From assembly GCF_022344005.1 (NCBI RefSeq), contig NZ_CP092196.1:186001-250000 (forward strand): a stretch of 64,000 bases of DNA, in the 5' to 3' direction. Under the pieces are notes generated by a model that saw nothing but the letters and a program-made list of their open reading frames with translations, did not search any database and was not told the DNA's origin. Origin of the DNA: Deinococcus sp. KNUC1210 (GTDB taxonomy: Bacteria; Deinococcota; Deinococci; Deinococcales; Deinococcaceae). Below are positions 44,249-53,806 of the stretch, piece after piece (position 1 is the first letter of the stretch; the number at the start of each line of letters is the position of its first letter). The translations under genes were made by a program, and so were the position numbers.

Positions 44249-47200
44249 ATGCCACTTCCGACTCCGCCGGTTGAATTCAAACTCTTCGGAATGCCGGCCA
44301 TTCGCAGCGGCAGTATGGATCTCACGCCGTCTGTCCGCAAGAGTCTGGCGTTGGTGGCCTATCTGGCACTTGAGGGGGCGACTGACCGGAGCCGACTCGC
44401 GGACCTGCTGTGGTCGGAGTTGACTGAGAGCGACGCGAAACGCAACCTCCGTCAGGAACTGTGGCGGTTGCAGCGTTCTCCTCTGGCGCCCTGGCTTGAG
44501 GCGAAGCCGGGCAGCATTTCGCTGTTCCCCACCGTGCAGACCGACGTGGCCGCATTTCGCCAGCGCCTTTCGGAAACCAGGGACGATGACGCCCTGGCGC
44601 TGTACACAGGCCCGCTGCTGGAGCACCTTGAGGTGAGCGGCGCGAGCGGTTTCGACGCGTGGCTTAGTGAGCGACGCGAAGAATTAGCGTCGCTCTGGAA
44701 GTCGGCGCTGCACCGCCACAGTGCACAGCTGGAAGCGCAGGGCGATCTGCGTGGGGCCCTCCAGTGCCATCTGCGTCTGCTCCAGGCAGATGAGTTCCAG
44801 GAAGTGCATCAGCGCGAGACCATGCGGCTCCAGCTGCTGCTGGGAGAACGCGGCGCGGCGCTGGAGCGCTTCGAGCGCTACAAGCAGCTGCTGTGGAACG
44901 AATTGGGCCTGCGTCCGTTACCCCAGACCGAAGCGCTGGCGTGGTCTGCCCAGACGGCCGATGGTGTGTCCACCACAGCCGACCTCCCCGGGCCTGTTCA
45001 GGACGCGTCTGCAGCTGTGCCCCTGCGGCTGAGTCTGCCGCTGGTCGGACGCAGCGCCGAGTGGGCAGCACTGGAACACGCCCACGCGGCGCTCAGCGTG
45101 GTGATCGGTGAAGCGGGTGTCGGCAAGACCCGGCTGGCAGGTGAGTTCGCTGCAACGTGTGGTCCGGTGATTCATCTGCGGGCCTTCGAATCGTCTGTAG
45201 AAACGCCGCTCTATCCCGCTGCCGAGGCCCTCCGTGCCGCTCTGACGGATCCGCTCAGCCGTGAACGTCTGATGACCCTCGGCGCGGTGTGGCGCTCGGA
45301 GGCGGCCCGCCTGGTCCCGGAACTCGAACCCGGCACGGCCGCCGAACCGAACACCGACGGGCGGGCACGGTTCCTGATGGGTGTGGCGCAGGCGCTGTGC
45401 TGCGCTGCCGGGCCGCAGGGCAGCCTGATCTTCGATGATCTGCACTGGGCGGACCCGATGACGCTCGAACTCCTGCTGCATCTCGTTCGGCAGCAATCGC
45501 CACCGCGCCCGCGTCTGATTGCCACGGTACGGACACAGGAACTCCACAGTCATGGGGCGCTGTCAGCGGCGCTGACGGCCCTTGAACGCGAGCGTCAGGT
45601 GTGCCGCGTCGAACTCACAGACCTGACGGCAGCAGACGTCCTGACACTCATCCAGATGCTGTCCGGCCAACGTGCCCAGCTGTTCGCCAACCGGTTGTTT
45701 CAGGCGAGTGCTGGCAATCCCCTCTACCTGCTCGAAAGCCTTCAGCATCTGTTTGAAATCGGAACGTTGCAGCAGGCGGCAGACGGCCGCTGGAGGACAC
45801 CGTTCGACACCTCGACCCGCGACTACGCGGAATTGCCGTTGCCCACCAGTGTGCGCGACGCCATCACGCGCCGCACGGCATACCACGGTCCGGCGGCCCT
45901 GCGGCTGCTGGAAGCCGCCAGCGTCTCCGAGGATCACTGGCAGCTGGATGATCTGGCGCCAGCGCTGTCGCTGTCCGACTGGGAAGCGGTGGAGGCGCTG
46001 GAACGGCTGCTGGAAGCTGGACTGGTGGTGCGGCTCAGCGACGAGACGTTCGGCTTCTCGCACACCCTGGTGCGGCGGGTGCTGCTTGATCACCTCAGTG
46101 CTGAGCGCCGCCGACTCCTCCATCGCCGGCTGGCAGACCGTCTGGAAACGACGGGCGCGGCGGCGCACCGCATTGCCCAGCATCTGGAACACGCGGGACT
46201 CAAGGAGCAGGCTGCGCCGTGGCGGATTCGTGCGGGCCAGGACGCCGCGCAGGTCTATGCGTATCCGGCAGCGCTGGAACAGTACACCAGAGCCCTTGAG
46301 GACGGGTTGCCTCTGAACGAGGCGTTTGACGTGCGGGCCGCGCGGGTCGACCTGTTGAAATTCATGGGGGAGCTTCCGGCGCGCGAAGCCGAGCTGCGCG
46401 AGATGGAACCCCTGGTTGTTCAGCTCGGTGAGCAGTACCGAACCGCTCTGCAGATTCATCAGGCGACGTTCCTGCTCGACGCAGGACGGTACGCTGACGC
46501 ACTTGAGCGTGTCCAGGCACTGCTGAGGACCGAGGATCTGCTTCCACATCAGCAGGCACTGGGACTGAGGCTCGCCGGGCATGCACTGGGCAAACTCGGG
46601 CGCCCTCTCGAAGGCACGGCGCGGCTCCAGGCGGCGCTGGCACTGCCAGGCACTCTCCCGCCCGGGCTGCTCGGCGGGATCCACAACGATCTCAGCAACC
46701 TCGCCATTGAAGCTGGAACCCTCGATGTCGCCGAGCAGCACAACCAGCAGGCACTGACGCTCTTCACAGCGGAAGGAGCGCTCCGTGCTCAGGCGATCGC
46801 ACTCAACTCAGGGGCCCGCATCGCGTACACACGGGGCGATCTGCCCGGCGCAGTTCATCAGCTCGAACAGGCGCTCAACCGCGCGCAACGGATCGCGGAT
46901 AAGCACCTTCAACTGTTGTTCCTCAACAACGTCATCCGGCTGCAGGTCGATCACGGCCAGCTCGAACAGGCGCTGACGGCGCTCAACGCCGGCATGGCGG
47001 TGCTCAATGAGCCGCGCGATCCACTGTACGAAGGTCTGCTGCGCAGCCGTGCCGGAGACATTCACCGGCTCACCGGGGATCTGGGACAGGCCCTCACCAA
47101 CGATCACACGGCGATTCTGCTGGCCGACAGTATCGGCGCGGTGGCGGTCCAGATCACCCGCCGGATTCATTTGGCTCATTTCCTGCTGCAGCTCGGAGAC

Positions 47201-47791
47201 GTCGACGGGGCGGGCGAGCTGCTCGACCGGGCGCGGGCGCTTCACGTGGCCGCAGGCAACACCGAACGGCATGACGCCCTGGACGTGGGAATGGCCGATC
47301 TGGCGCTGGCACGCGGAGACTACGCTGCTGCACGCGAACATCTCACGGTGACCTCGCACCAGCGAACGGACACCTCCACCGAGTCCGGGGCCATGCTACG
47401 CATCCTGCAGTCGGCAGCCCTGCTCGGACTTCATCAACCCAGCGCGCTGGAACCTCTCCTCCTGGATCTGCCCAAGCGGCCTGCCCTGCGCGCCCTCGCG
47501 TTGATCCTGCAGCTCAGAAGTCCAGTGCGACAGGACAGAGAGCAGGACGTGGCGCAGGCGCGGAGCCTGCTCAGCAGCGGCCAGGTACCGCCGCTGGAAC
47601 ACCTTGAATTGACGCGTGCGCTGATAGAACGCCTTCACGCCTCTGGACTCCGACCGGATCGAGAGGTCGAGCGTCTTCACCGCGACGCAGGGGCACTCCA
47701 GCAGGTCCTCACTGCAAGCCTGCCCGCCGAGCGCCGAGCACCTTTCACTGCTGCCGTAGGTCACTGGGCAAGAGGACGCCGCAAGCCTTGA
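44249..47791 (+). CDS. Large BTAD/AfsR-like ATPase transcriptional regulator
   Basis: 1180 residues from ATG 44249, where the winged-helix domain begins (VEFKLFGMPAIRSG). Domains: SARP-type DNA-binding (1-85), BTAD TPRs (90-235, LLEHLEVSGASGFDAWLSER), AAA/STAND ATPase with Walker A GEAGVGKTRLAG near residue 287 and Walker B LIFDDLHWADP near 393, then long TPR arrays (about 690-1130). The frame stays open upstream to 43976, but that part is IS6 debris and the RPVTP segment, so I exclude it. Such proteins activate nearby genes on a signal read by the TPRs. A TATACT box at 44229-44234 may be its -10. The divergent globin and monooxygenase genes 0.1-2 kb away are possible targets. Confidence 0.85.
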   Translation: MPLPTPPVEFKLFGMPAIRSGSMDLTPSVRKSLALVAYLALEGATDRSRLADLLWSELTESDAKRNLRQELWRLQRSPLAPWLEAKPGSISLFPTVQTDVAAFRQRLSETRDDDALALYTGPLLEHLEVSGASGFDAWLSERREELASLWKSALHRHSAQLEAQGDLRGALQCHLRLLQADEFQEVHQRETMRLQLLLGERGAALERFERYKQLLWNELGLRPLPQTEALAWSAQTADGVSTTADLPGPVQDASAAVPLRLSLPLVGRSAEWAALEHAHAALSVVIGEAGVGKTRLAGEFAATCGPVIHLRAFESSVETPLYPAAEALRAALTDPLSRERLMTLGAVWRSEAARLVPELEPGTAAEPNTDGRARFLMGVAQALCCAAGPQGSLIFDDLHWADPMTLELLLHLVRQQSPPRPRLIATVRTQELHSHGALSAALTALERERQVCRVELTDLTAADVLTLIQMLSGQRAQLFANRLFQASAGNPLYLLESLQHLFEIGTLQQAADGRWRTPFDTSTRDYAELPLPTSVRDAITRRTAYHGPAALRLLEAASVSEDHWQLDDLAPALSLSDWEAVEALERLLEAGLVVRLSDETFGFSHTLVRRVLLDHLSAERRRLLHRRLADRLETTGAAAHRIAQHLEHAGLKEQAAPWRIRAGQDAAQVYAYPAALEQYTRALEDGLPLNEAFDVRAARVDLLKFMGELPAREAELREMEPLVVQLGEQYRTALQIHQATFLLDAGRYADALERVQALLRTEDLLPHQQALGLRLAGHALGKLGRPLEGTARLQAALALPGTLPPGLLGGIHNDLSNLAIEAGTLDVAEQHNQQALTLFTAEGALRAQAIALNSGARIAYTRGDLPGAVHQLEQALNRAQRIADKHLQLLFLNNVIRLQVDHGQLEQALTALNAGMAVLNEPRDPLYEGLLRSRAGDIHRLTGDLGQALTNDHTAILLADSIGAVAVQITRRIHLAHFLLQLGDVDGAGELLDRARALHVAAGNTERHDALDVGMADLALARGDYAAAREHLTVTSHQRTDTSTESGAMLRILQSAALLGLHQPSALEPLLLDLPKRPALRALALILQLRSPVRQDREQDVAQARSLLSSGQVPPLEHLELTRALIERLHASGLRPDREVERLHRDAGALQQVLTASLPAERRAPFTAAVGHWARGRRKP

Positions 47792-47886
47792 AGGGGGCAT
47801 GCCAGCCACTCCAGCAGGGGTCTGGTGATTCGGGCTGCGACAACCGCTCGGAACGGACAGGGACAAGGTGGTCTGAGCAATGCACC

Positions 47887-48348
47887 TCAGGTCAGCCCTG
47901 CATGTCGTTCCTGCCCACTGAACGAAAGATCGTCCGCTGACACGCGCCGAGCGGCCGCCTTCATGGTGTCAGAAACCAGCACATAGACGGCTGTCCAGGC
48001 GTTCCTGACTTCAGGGGTAAAGGCGGGACCGAGTCCCTGCTCAAGTGTCCACAGCAGCGCTGCACCGACTGTGTCGTAATGCGCGTCCGTCACGCCGTAT
48101 CCCGCGTGGCGCTCCCCGAGTTTTCTGAGCGCAGGCATGACGATTTCCGGCTTGTTGAGGTTGGCGACCGCGATGCCGAGCATGGTCATCAACTTATGCC
48201 CCTGCTCGTTCATGTCCCCACGGAAGAGCACCTTGAGGGCAGGATCAAGCTCAAAAAGACGGGCGTAAAACAGGGTCGAAGCCACAGCAGCGATCGGTTG
48301 CACCTGAGCGAATGACGTCTGGACGAGTTCCACGGTTCTTTGTTGCAT
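47887..48348 (-). CDS. Bacterial globin (single-domain, flavohaemoglobin-type)
   Basis: 153 residues of the globin fold: LVQTSFAQVQPIAAVASTLF (helix A/B with FYARLF), LFRGDMNEQGHKLMTMLGIA, and the proximal His in GERHAGYGVTDAHYDTVG. The AHYxxVGxALLWTLEQGLG block is typical of Vitreoscilla-type haemoglobin and the globin half of Hmp. No reductase domain is attached. It should bind O2 or NO in the cytoplasm. GGAGGC precedes ATG 48348. It is convergent with the BTAD regulator and downstream of the FAD monooxygenase on the same strand, with 196 bp between them. Confidence 0.88.
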   Translation of the reverse strand: MQQRTVELVQTSFAQVQPIAAVASTLFYARLFELDPALKVLFRGDMNEQGHKLMTMLGIAVANLNKPEIVMPALRKLGERHAGYGVTDAHYDTVGAALLWTLEQGLGPAFTPEVRNAWTAVYVLVSDTMKAAARRVSADDLSFSGQERHAGLT

Positions 48349-48544
48349 GGTGTTGCCTCCGAAATTCAGCGTAGGAAAGGGAGCGTCACCGCCGCGTCAC
48401 CGCACCGGCAGACGTTGGTTCACCGGGGAGACGCGGGCCTGCTGGAACGTCCTCAGTCACCCCTCCTGCCCTGAGCAGCGACCAGACCGCGCCGTCAGCA
48501 GATGAAAGGTTGCTGTTTAAACGGGGACGCAGCAGGCCGCCGCG

Positions 48545-50039
48545 TCACAAGGAGGCGTCACGGCCTGCGGCGGCTGCTGAGAACGGAACACCCGTTCCTC
48601 GCTTGAGGTGGGGGGAGATGCCGCGAATCAAGCCAGCACCGACACGCCACAGGATGTTGGGAGAAAACAGGCTTGAGGGCGGTTTGATCAGGTTACTGAC
48701 CTGGTGAAAGGCGACCGTCAAGGCCGGATCTTCCCTGGCCACCTGAAGAAGCCGTGCGATGTACGCATTGATCGGCTTGACCGCTGGCCCCCGCGTGCCG
48801 AGTGTCTCGGGGAAGGCCAGGTCAGCACTCGCAGCGAGGGTCCACGCGATATCAATCCGCTTCGCAGCACGGCTGAAGAAGCGCTTCCAGAGGTCCTGCA
48901 GGCCTTCCTCAAGACTGTCCTGCAGGGCCTGAGCCTCCAGGCTCGCCACTGTCATGCCCTGTCCGAAGATCGAGTTGAAGCTGCAGATGGCGTCACCCGT
49001 CACCACATACCCCTCGGGGAAGGCAGACAGGCGTTCATAGTGGTGACGTAGGCTGGAAGGATACTTGTACGGCACGATGTCAGACAGCGGTTCGGCACGG
49101 GCCAGGATGTCGTAGATGTCCTGCGTCGGAAGGCTGCGGGCGAACGCCAGGAGGCCAGCCTCGTCAACGGGGGGTGATCTCCGAGCATGCCGGTAAAGGT
49201 CACCATCCAGCGGTTTCCCTCCTGAGCAGCCAACACGGCACCCCGCTTCTGATGCGGCGCCTGTGGGGCCACCGGCAGAAGGTGACCGCCGTCCAGGTCG
49301 CCGGGGGAACGCCGATACGTCCGGGTGGCGTACGCCATCTTCACGGTGACCTCGCTGACCGGCGGGGTGGGATACCCGAGCTGTGCCAGCCACGCTGGCG
49401 TTTTCGAACCTCGGCCGCTGGCATCCACCACCAGATCAGCCTTCAGAACTTCAGCGCCCTTCCCACGGTCCAGCGTGACGCCCCCACGCTGCGTCGTTCG
49501 GAACACGTCAGGCCAAGGACCGTAACGCCAGCGTCGATGGTCACGTTGTGAAGGTGCAGCACACGCGCCCGAACGACTGCTTCGAGCTGAGGACGACTGA
49601 GGCACACCCCCTTGAGGTCGGAGGCTGAGGGCGCAAGGTAGCCGCCATTCTGAAACCAGAACGCATCCTTCGTCGCGTCGATCAAGATGGCGCCCACGCT
49701 GAGGAAATCCTGCTCGATTCCCGGAAACAGCCGCTGAATGACCCGGTAGCCGGCGCTCAGCAAGCCGTGTGCATGGCGGCCCTGAGGGACCCCTTTGCGC
49801 GCTTCCCCTGATGCGGGAAACACATCACGCTCAAGAACGGTGACCTGTTCGAAGTAGTCTGCCAGCACCCGTGCAGTAAGGAGACCAGCCATACTTGACC
49901 CGATGACGATGGCGTGCTTGCCCAGCGGTCCAGGACGCACCCGAGAGAGGCGGGTCATGCGCCCCATCCAGACGACGCAGAGAGGGTCTGACCGAGTGCT
50001 GAACGCGAACAGGAAAGGGGGGACACGACGATGGTTCAT
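48545..50039 (-). CDS. FAD-dependent monooxygenase/reductase (PHBH-fold), two one-base frameshifts
   Basis: Three frames join into about 498 residues if one G is added at 49481-49485 (C on the plus strand) and one C at 49169-49174 (G on the plus strand). FAD motifs are then in order: HAIVIGSSMAGLLTARVL (dinucleotide fold), DLVVDASGRGSKTPAWL (DG region) and VVTGDAICSFNSIFGQGM (GD motif). AAGGAG precedes ATG 50039. Relatives include UbiH-type hydroxylases, geranylgeranyl-reductase-like and halogenase-like enzymes. Substrate unknown. Both frame breaks fall in homopolymers and every motif is intact, so the gene is probably functional and misread. Confidence 0.7.
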
Positions 50040-50501
50040 GCTGGGCTCCTTGTTCGGGCGCAGGCCCGAAGGTTCCCAGAGCGTACCTACCGAGCCGTAA
50101 CCGCTGCGTCACCTGGAAAACGCAGCCGCTGCGCCTCCTCTTGAAGTTCCCTCTCGGTCAGCTCAGGTCAAGGTGGGGACCGAAGGAGAGCAAGTCGGCG
50201 GGACCCCGCTGAGCTGCTGCGTGCCCTCGTTGGCACCAACCTCCGTGCCGACTCCTTCGGGGAAGTGAAATGACACTCAGTTTTTAGGGACAACGCGCCT
50301 GATCCGCCTTGGACTTATCGAACGGAGCAAGCCCAGGGATAAAACGGGAAGGTCTTCGCCGCTGCGGTCGTACGTTGTCTCTGTCGCAGGAGCTCGAGTA
50401 TGGAGCCGTGCTCGTCTACGGCTCTGCAAAGCCGGGGTCGAACGCCATCAACGCTTGTACACAGCTCGTCTTGTCAGCGAAAAGAAGGGTCCGAACCTGA
50501 G
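50040..50501. other. Intergenic stretch, nothing recognised
   Basis: Upstream region of the FAD enzyme gene and spacer to the IS6 relic. No supported gene, RNA or repeat. Confidence 0.35.
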
Positions 50502-50700
50502 CTACCCCTCGCGCAGGGCATCGTAGCTGACTTCAAGGCCGCGCTGGTGGAGCACTTCCTGAACCTTTCGGGAGCTGAGTGAGGAACGGTGGTCGAGCCA
50601 ACCCGCGTGCTGGATGATCGTCATCGAAAAACAGTGGTGGGGTTTGTGGTCAGTCCCGGCAGGCCAGCCCACTCTGACCCGGTTCAGGCACCGCAACCGT
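50502..50700 (-). mobile_element. IS6-family transposase relic (N-terminus)
   Basis: The minus frame reads HCFSMTIIQHAGWLDHRSSL followed by SSRKVQEVLHQRGLEVSYDA. IS6 transposases begin with F-x-x-x-x-I-x-x-A-V-W-L-Y-x-R-F-x-LS-R-D-V-E-x-L-L-x-ERG-x-x-VSYET. The match is clear but breaks off at the recognition helix, and no catalytic core follows. Confidence 0.7.
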
Positions 50701-50725
50701 CATGGAGTTGGAGTGTCGATCCCCT

Positions 50726-50764
50726 TATCCCTACTTGACACTAAGGGATATTTAGGGGCATACT
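50726..50764 (+). promoter_or_regulatory. Promoter with an inverted-repeat operator before the DUF7662-type gene
   Basis: TTGACA (50735-50740), 18 bases, CATACT (50759-50764). The perfect inverted repeat TATCCCT (50726-50732) / AGGGATA (50744-50750) encloses the -35 box, so binding there would block transcription. Confidence 0.5.
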
Positions 50765-50772
50765 GAGGACAG

Positions 50773-51276
50773 ATGAAAACCCTCACAGTGCAGTTGCAAG
50801 ACGGCGAACGTATCCTCCTCAGCCTGGAAACCGCGACGACCGCACAGCCACACGATGTTCTCAACGCCTTCGCGGCCCTGCTGAACACAGACACGGACGC
50901 CCCATCCGCCTCGCTTCCTCCCACCCGGATCAGCGGCAAGTATGCTCCTCTCGCCGATTACCTCAAGACCCTGGAGCAACCATCCATCCAGCTGACCTTC
51001 CCGCAGATCGAACACCTGCTCGGCTTTGCGCTCCCTGACTCTGCCAGTGAGCACCGGGCGTGGTGGGCGAATGATGTGACACATTCCCAAGCCCGCGCCT
51101 GGACAGCTGTTGGCTGGCAGAGCAGCGACGTCGATCTCACCGGGAAAAGCGTCAAGTTCATTCGCTCTCCTCACGGACAAGCAGAGGAAGCCGTGAGCGA
51201 CACGCCTGCCAAGCCCGTCACCTTCGTCATCGGCGGCATCAGAGTGCCCATCACCCGCAGGCGACGAAGCAACTGA
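50773..51276 (+). CDS. DUF7662-like protein
   Basis: 167 residues. N-terminal segment (MKTLTVQLQDGERILLSLET) is followed near residues 56-130 by YAPLADYLKTLEQPSIQLTF, IEHLLGFALPDSASEHRAWW, ARAWTAVGWQSSDVDL and VKFIR. The latter pattern is the DUF7662 type (F-x-x-I-E-x-ILG-x-LP-S-A-HRAWWAN...QARAWxxAGW), common in mobile and defence-rich regions. The C-terminus is basic (RVPITRRRRSN). A promoter with an operator-like repeat lies directly upstream. Possible DNA- or nucleic-acid-related role; function not known. Confidence 0.7.
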   Translation: MKTLTVQLQDGERILLSLETATTAQPHDVLNAFAALLNTDTDAPSASLPPTRISGKYAPLADYLKTLEQPSIQLTFPQIEHLLGFALPDSASEHRAWWANDVTHSQARAWTAVGWQSSDVDLTGKSVKFIRSPHGQAEEAVSDTPAKPVTFVIGGIRVPITRRRRSN

Positions 51277-51739
51277 ACACGTCGTCCATCCGACACCCGC
51301 CTTCCTCAATCACACACGGTTCAGGCGAACACAGACGGGTTCGCCTTGGAGACATATGTGCTCAGAAGCGCACCATTCCGCTGCTGTTGATCGTCACGCC
51401 GCTCTCCTGAAGGAGGCTGCCATTTCGTATAGCTTGCAGAGCACGCGTGCTTCGCCTCGGCGCCGCCGAATCGTGGTATGGAGAACCGTTCAGTTCACAC
51501 TCTGGCTCCCCATGGTATTTCTCAAGCAGTAATATCTTTGTTGAATCAACGTTATGAAGAGGACGATTGACCGCGAAGAGGGTTGACGGAATGCTCAGGA
51601 CCTGAGACATAGGTTTGAGGTTGTCCCAGACGAGGAAGATCATTCGATTCCACCTTGTCCCTCTACGTCCCTAGACAATGACAGTACCTCGCGGTGTCTA
51701 AAAGGGATACCGGCTCCTGTCCCCGTTGTCCCCACATTA
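51277..51739. other. Lower-GC spacer with one possible small gene
   Basis: Base composition drops relative to the neighbours. Apart from the possible 93-codon gene at 51362-51643, nothing is recognised. Confidence 0.35.
51362..51643 (-). CDS. Possible small hypothetical protein
   Basis: 93 codons from ATG 51643, with AGGTGG about seven bases upstream. MIFLVWDNLKPMSQVLSIPS and ILLLEKYHGEPECELNGSPY read like protein, but there is no family match and the composition differs from the rest of the window, suggesting transfer or chance. Confidence 0.3.
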   Translation of the reverse strand: MIFLVWDNLKPMSQVLSIPSTLFAVNRPLHNVDSTKILLLEKYHGEPECELNGSPYHDSAAPRRSTRALQAIRNGSLLQESGVTINSSGMVRF

Positions 51740-51945
51740 CTGAGCTGACCGAACTCTTCGGGGCCTGCGTGCTCTTCCTGCCCGTCGACAGCTTGTAGCA
51801 CCGACTCGACCTGGTCCTAGCAAGCATCACGGCACAGAGCGTCAACCGCAGTGAGATCGCTCCGGAGATGCCTGGCACCGGCTCACCCTGCAGGTGTTCC
51901 TGGCCCTGCTGCTCGTGCACCTTCCCTCTGTAGACGTAGCTAGCT
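51740..51945 (+). mobile_element. IS4-type transposase relic (N-terminal part)
   Basis: One frame reads LFLPVDSL, TAG, HRLDLVLASITAQSVNRSEI, APEMPGTGS, then after a deletion LQVFLALLLVHLPS. This is the start of Deinococcus-type IS4 transposases (RLxLVLALLTAQSxNxxELAPHMPG...). Stop and deletion make it dead. Its end abuts the stop of the hydrolase gene. Confidence 0.5.
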
Positions 51946-52779
51946 GTCGTTTCTGTTGGTCGCTCCAACGCGTGCAAGAAAGGTTCGCAGGGTGTCATTG
52001 AAGGCGCCCGGCTCCGTGAAATTCGGCAAATGCCCAGCCCCGGGGATGAACGTCAGCTGGGCCTGTTGCAGCGTCCGCTGCAGGTACTCCCCCACGCTCA
52101 CCGGCACGACCCGGTCGGCCCGCGTCTGGGTGATCAGCACCGGATGACGCACCTCGGGCAGGAGCGACCGGTAGTCCGACTGGAAGACCGCCCGCGCGAC
52201 CACACGGACCACCTCAGACCGAACAGCCCTCACGTCCTCCGTGATTTCCTGCAGCGCCAGCGCATTCGGCTGGTTCAGCATCATGCTCGAAAGCGCGCCG
52301 GCCCAGTCGCGCTGCAGGCGCACCAGCTCATACACCGCATCCACATCGGCCTGCTCGAAGCCGCCGAGATACGCGCCGTCATTCAGGTAGCGTGGAGACG
52401 CACCGATTAATACCAGCGCCCTGAACCGCTCTGGGCGCTGGACCGCCGCGAGCATCCCGACCACGGCACTCATCGAGGCACCCAGCAGAACAATGTCGTG
52501 CAGGTCGAGTTCGTCGATGAGACGCAGCATATCCTCGGCGTAGCCTTCCAGCCGAGCGTGCCGCTGTGCATGCCAGAGCTGTGGATCGGAACGGCCGAAC
52601 CCGGCCAGATCGTAGGTCACGATCCGGTGGGTTGCTCGAAAGTGAAAATCGCGGACCTGATGACGAAACATGTCTTGTTGGGAGCAAAACCCGTGGGCGC
52701 ACAGCAATGTCTGCGGTCCTGTGCCGAAGACATGGGTATTGGAACGCCGTGCGAGGTCCGCATGATCCGGAAGGGTCAT
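51940..52779 (-). CDS. RsbQ-like alpha/beta hydrolase
   Basis: 279 residues. RsbQ signature elements: oxyanion region LLCAHGFCSQQDMFRHQV, YDLAGFGRSD, nucleophile Ser in VLLGASMSAVVGML near residue 107, ALVLIGASPRYLNDGAYLGG, FEQADVDAVYELV, acid Asp in QTRADRVVPV and His in FIPGAGHLPNF. RsbQ works with the PAS-phosphatase RsbP in the energy branch of the Bacillus sigma-B cascade, and its plant relatives are KAI2/D14. No RsbP-like gene is next to it; the nearest PAS protein is at 54880. It may instead hydrolyse a small butenolide-like ligand. Confidence 0.82.
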   Translation of the reverse strand: MTLPDHADLARRSNTHVFGTGPQTLLCAHGFCSQQDMFRHQVRDFHFRATHRIVTYDLAGFGRSDPQLWHAQRHARLEGYAEDMLRLIDELDLHDIVLLGASMSAVVGMLAAVQRPERFRALVLIGASPRYLNDGAYLGGFEQADVDAVYELVRLQRDWAGALSSMMLNQPNALALQEITEDVRAVRSEVVRVVARAVFQSDYRSLLPEVRHPVLITQTRADRVVPVSVGEYLQRTLQQAQLTFIPGAGHLPNFTEPGAFNDTLRTFLARVGATNRNDS

Positions 52780-53806
52780 GGAGAACCAGTCTGTCGATCA
52801 CTGGGCGACGCTCGCAGCTTCAGCCGCAGAACGGTCGTCCTGCTCACACCGCGGTATCGGCGGTTCACGGAACGCAGCACTCCACCCTGAATCGCCAGGG
52901 GAGAAACGCTGTCTCTCTGTACAAAAGGCCATGACTGCGTTCCACAGCAGGCCCCCTGGAACCGCGTCAAAGATAAAAGCGCATCCCGCGAAATCCCAAC
53001 GATGCTCTGCGGGGTGTCACGTTCCTTTGCCAAATCACCGAGGACTGCCGGACCGGCACAGCTGGCAGCGTGCCGGTCGCATTGGGGCGTCACGGGACGT
53101 CGAGCTAAGAAATCTCCTCTCTGTAAAAAATGTTTCGGAAAAACAACATTGTAGGGAAGTCGGTCCATGCTCCTCAACTCCTGATGATCGGTAAGCCCAG
53201 AGTATATTCGCCAGACCTTCGATGTGTCTTTTAGATGGTGTCATATCCACTCTGCGTTCAGTTGACAGAAATGAAGTAGCACTCAGATAAGTGCGCCAGC
53301 ATCGTTCCATGGAGAGAAGCCAATTTAAAAATAGACACGATTTCTTAATAAAAACCTCACGAAAGCAGCGCCTGGAGAGCATCGAACACGTGCAGTAACG
53401 AGGTGCGCCGCAGAGAGGGACATTTGATGGAAGGAAATCTGGCATCGGAAGCGCCGCTGTCTCCGGACACCTCACGCTGCAAAGACCAACCTTTAAAGCA
53501 GCCGCATGGCATCTGAGAACAGGGATCCAGCAGGTCCGCAGAGCAGTCACAAGGCACCTGTACCGGCGCTGACTCCGCATTCGAGACTGGCGGGCATCCT
53601 TGGAGTGTCACGTCACGCCTCAAGGAAGATCTGCTGGCGCGACCCGTCCATGACACGCCAGCAACGCGCTGACTCGGCACAGACCACCTGGTGAGGTCAA
53701 CACCTGTCCCGCTGGTCATCAGCGGCAGGAAGGGGGCATGTTCAGAGACGACGCAGAAGGCAGCGATCATCCACCGCACCACCGGAAGGGGTTGAGTCTG
53801 CCAGCA
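52780..53806. other. Long gene-free stretch
   Basis: About 1 kb with only short, low-complexity frames on both strands, and AT-rich patches near 53220-53360. I find no family resemblance, RNA or repeat. It is probably decayed DNA. Confidence 0.45.

Noticed and set aside
45563..46741. 392-codon minus-strand frame inside the BTAD regulator
   Set aside because: Shadow frame caused by high GC; no motifs.
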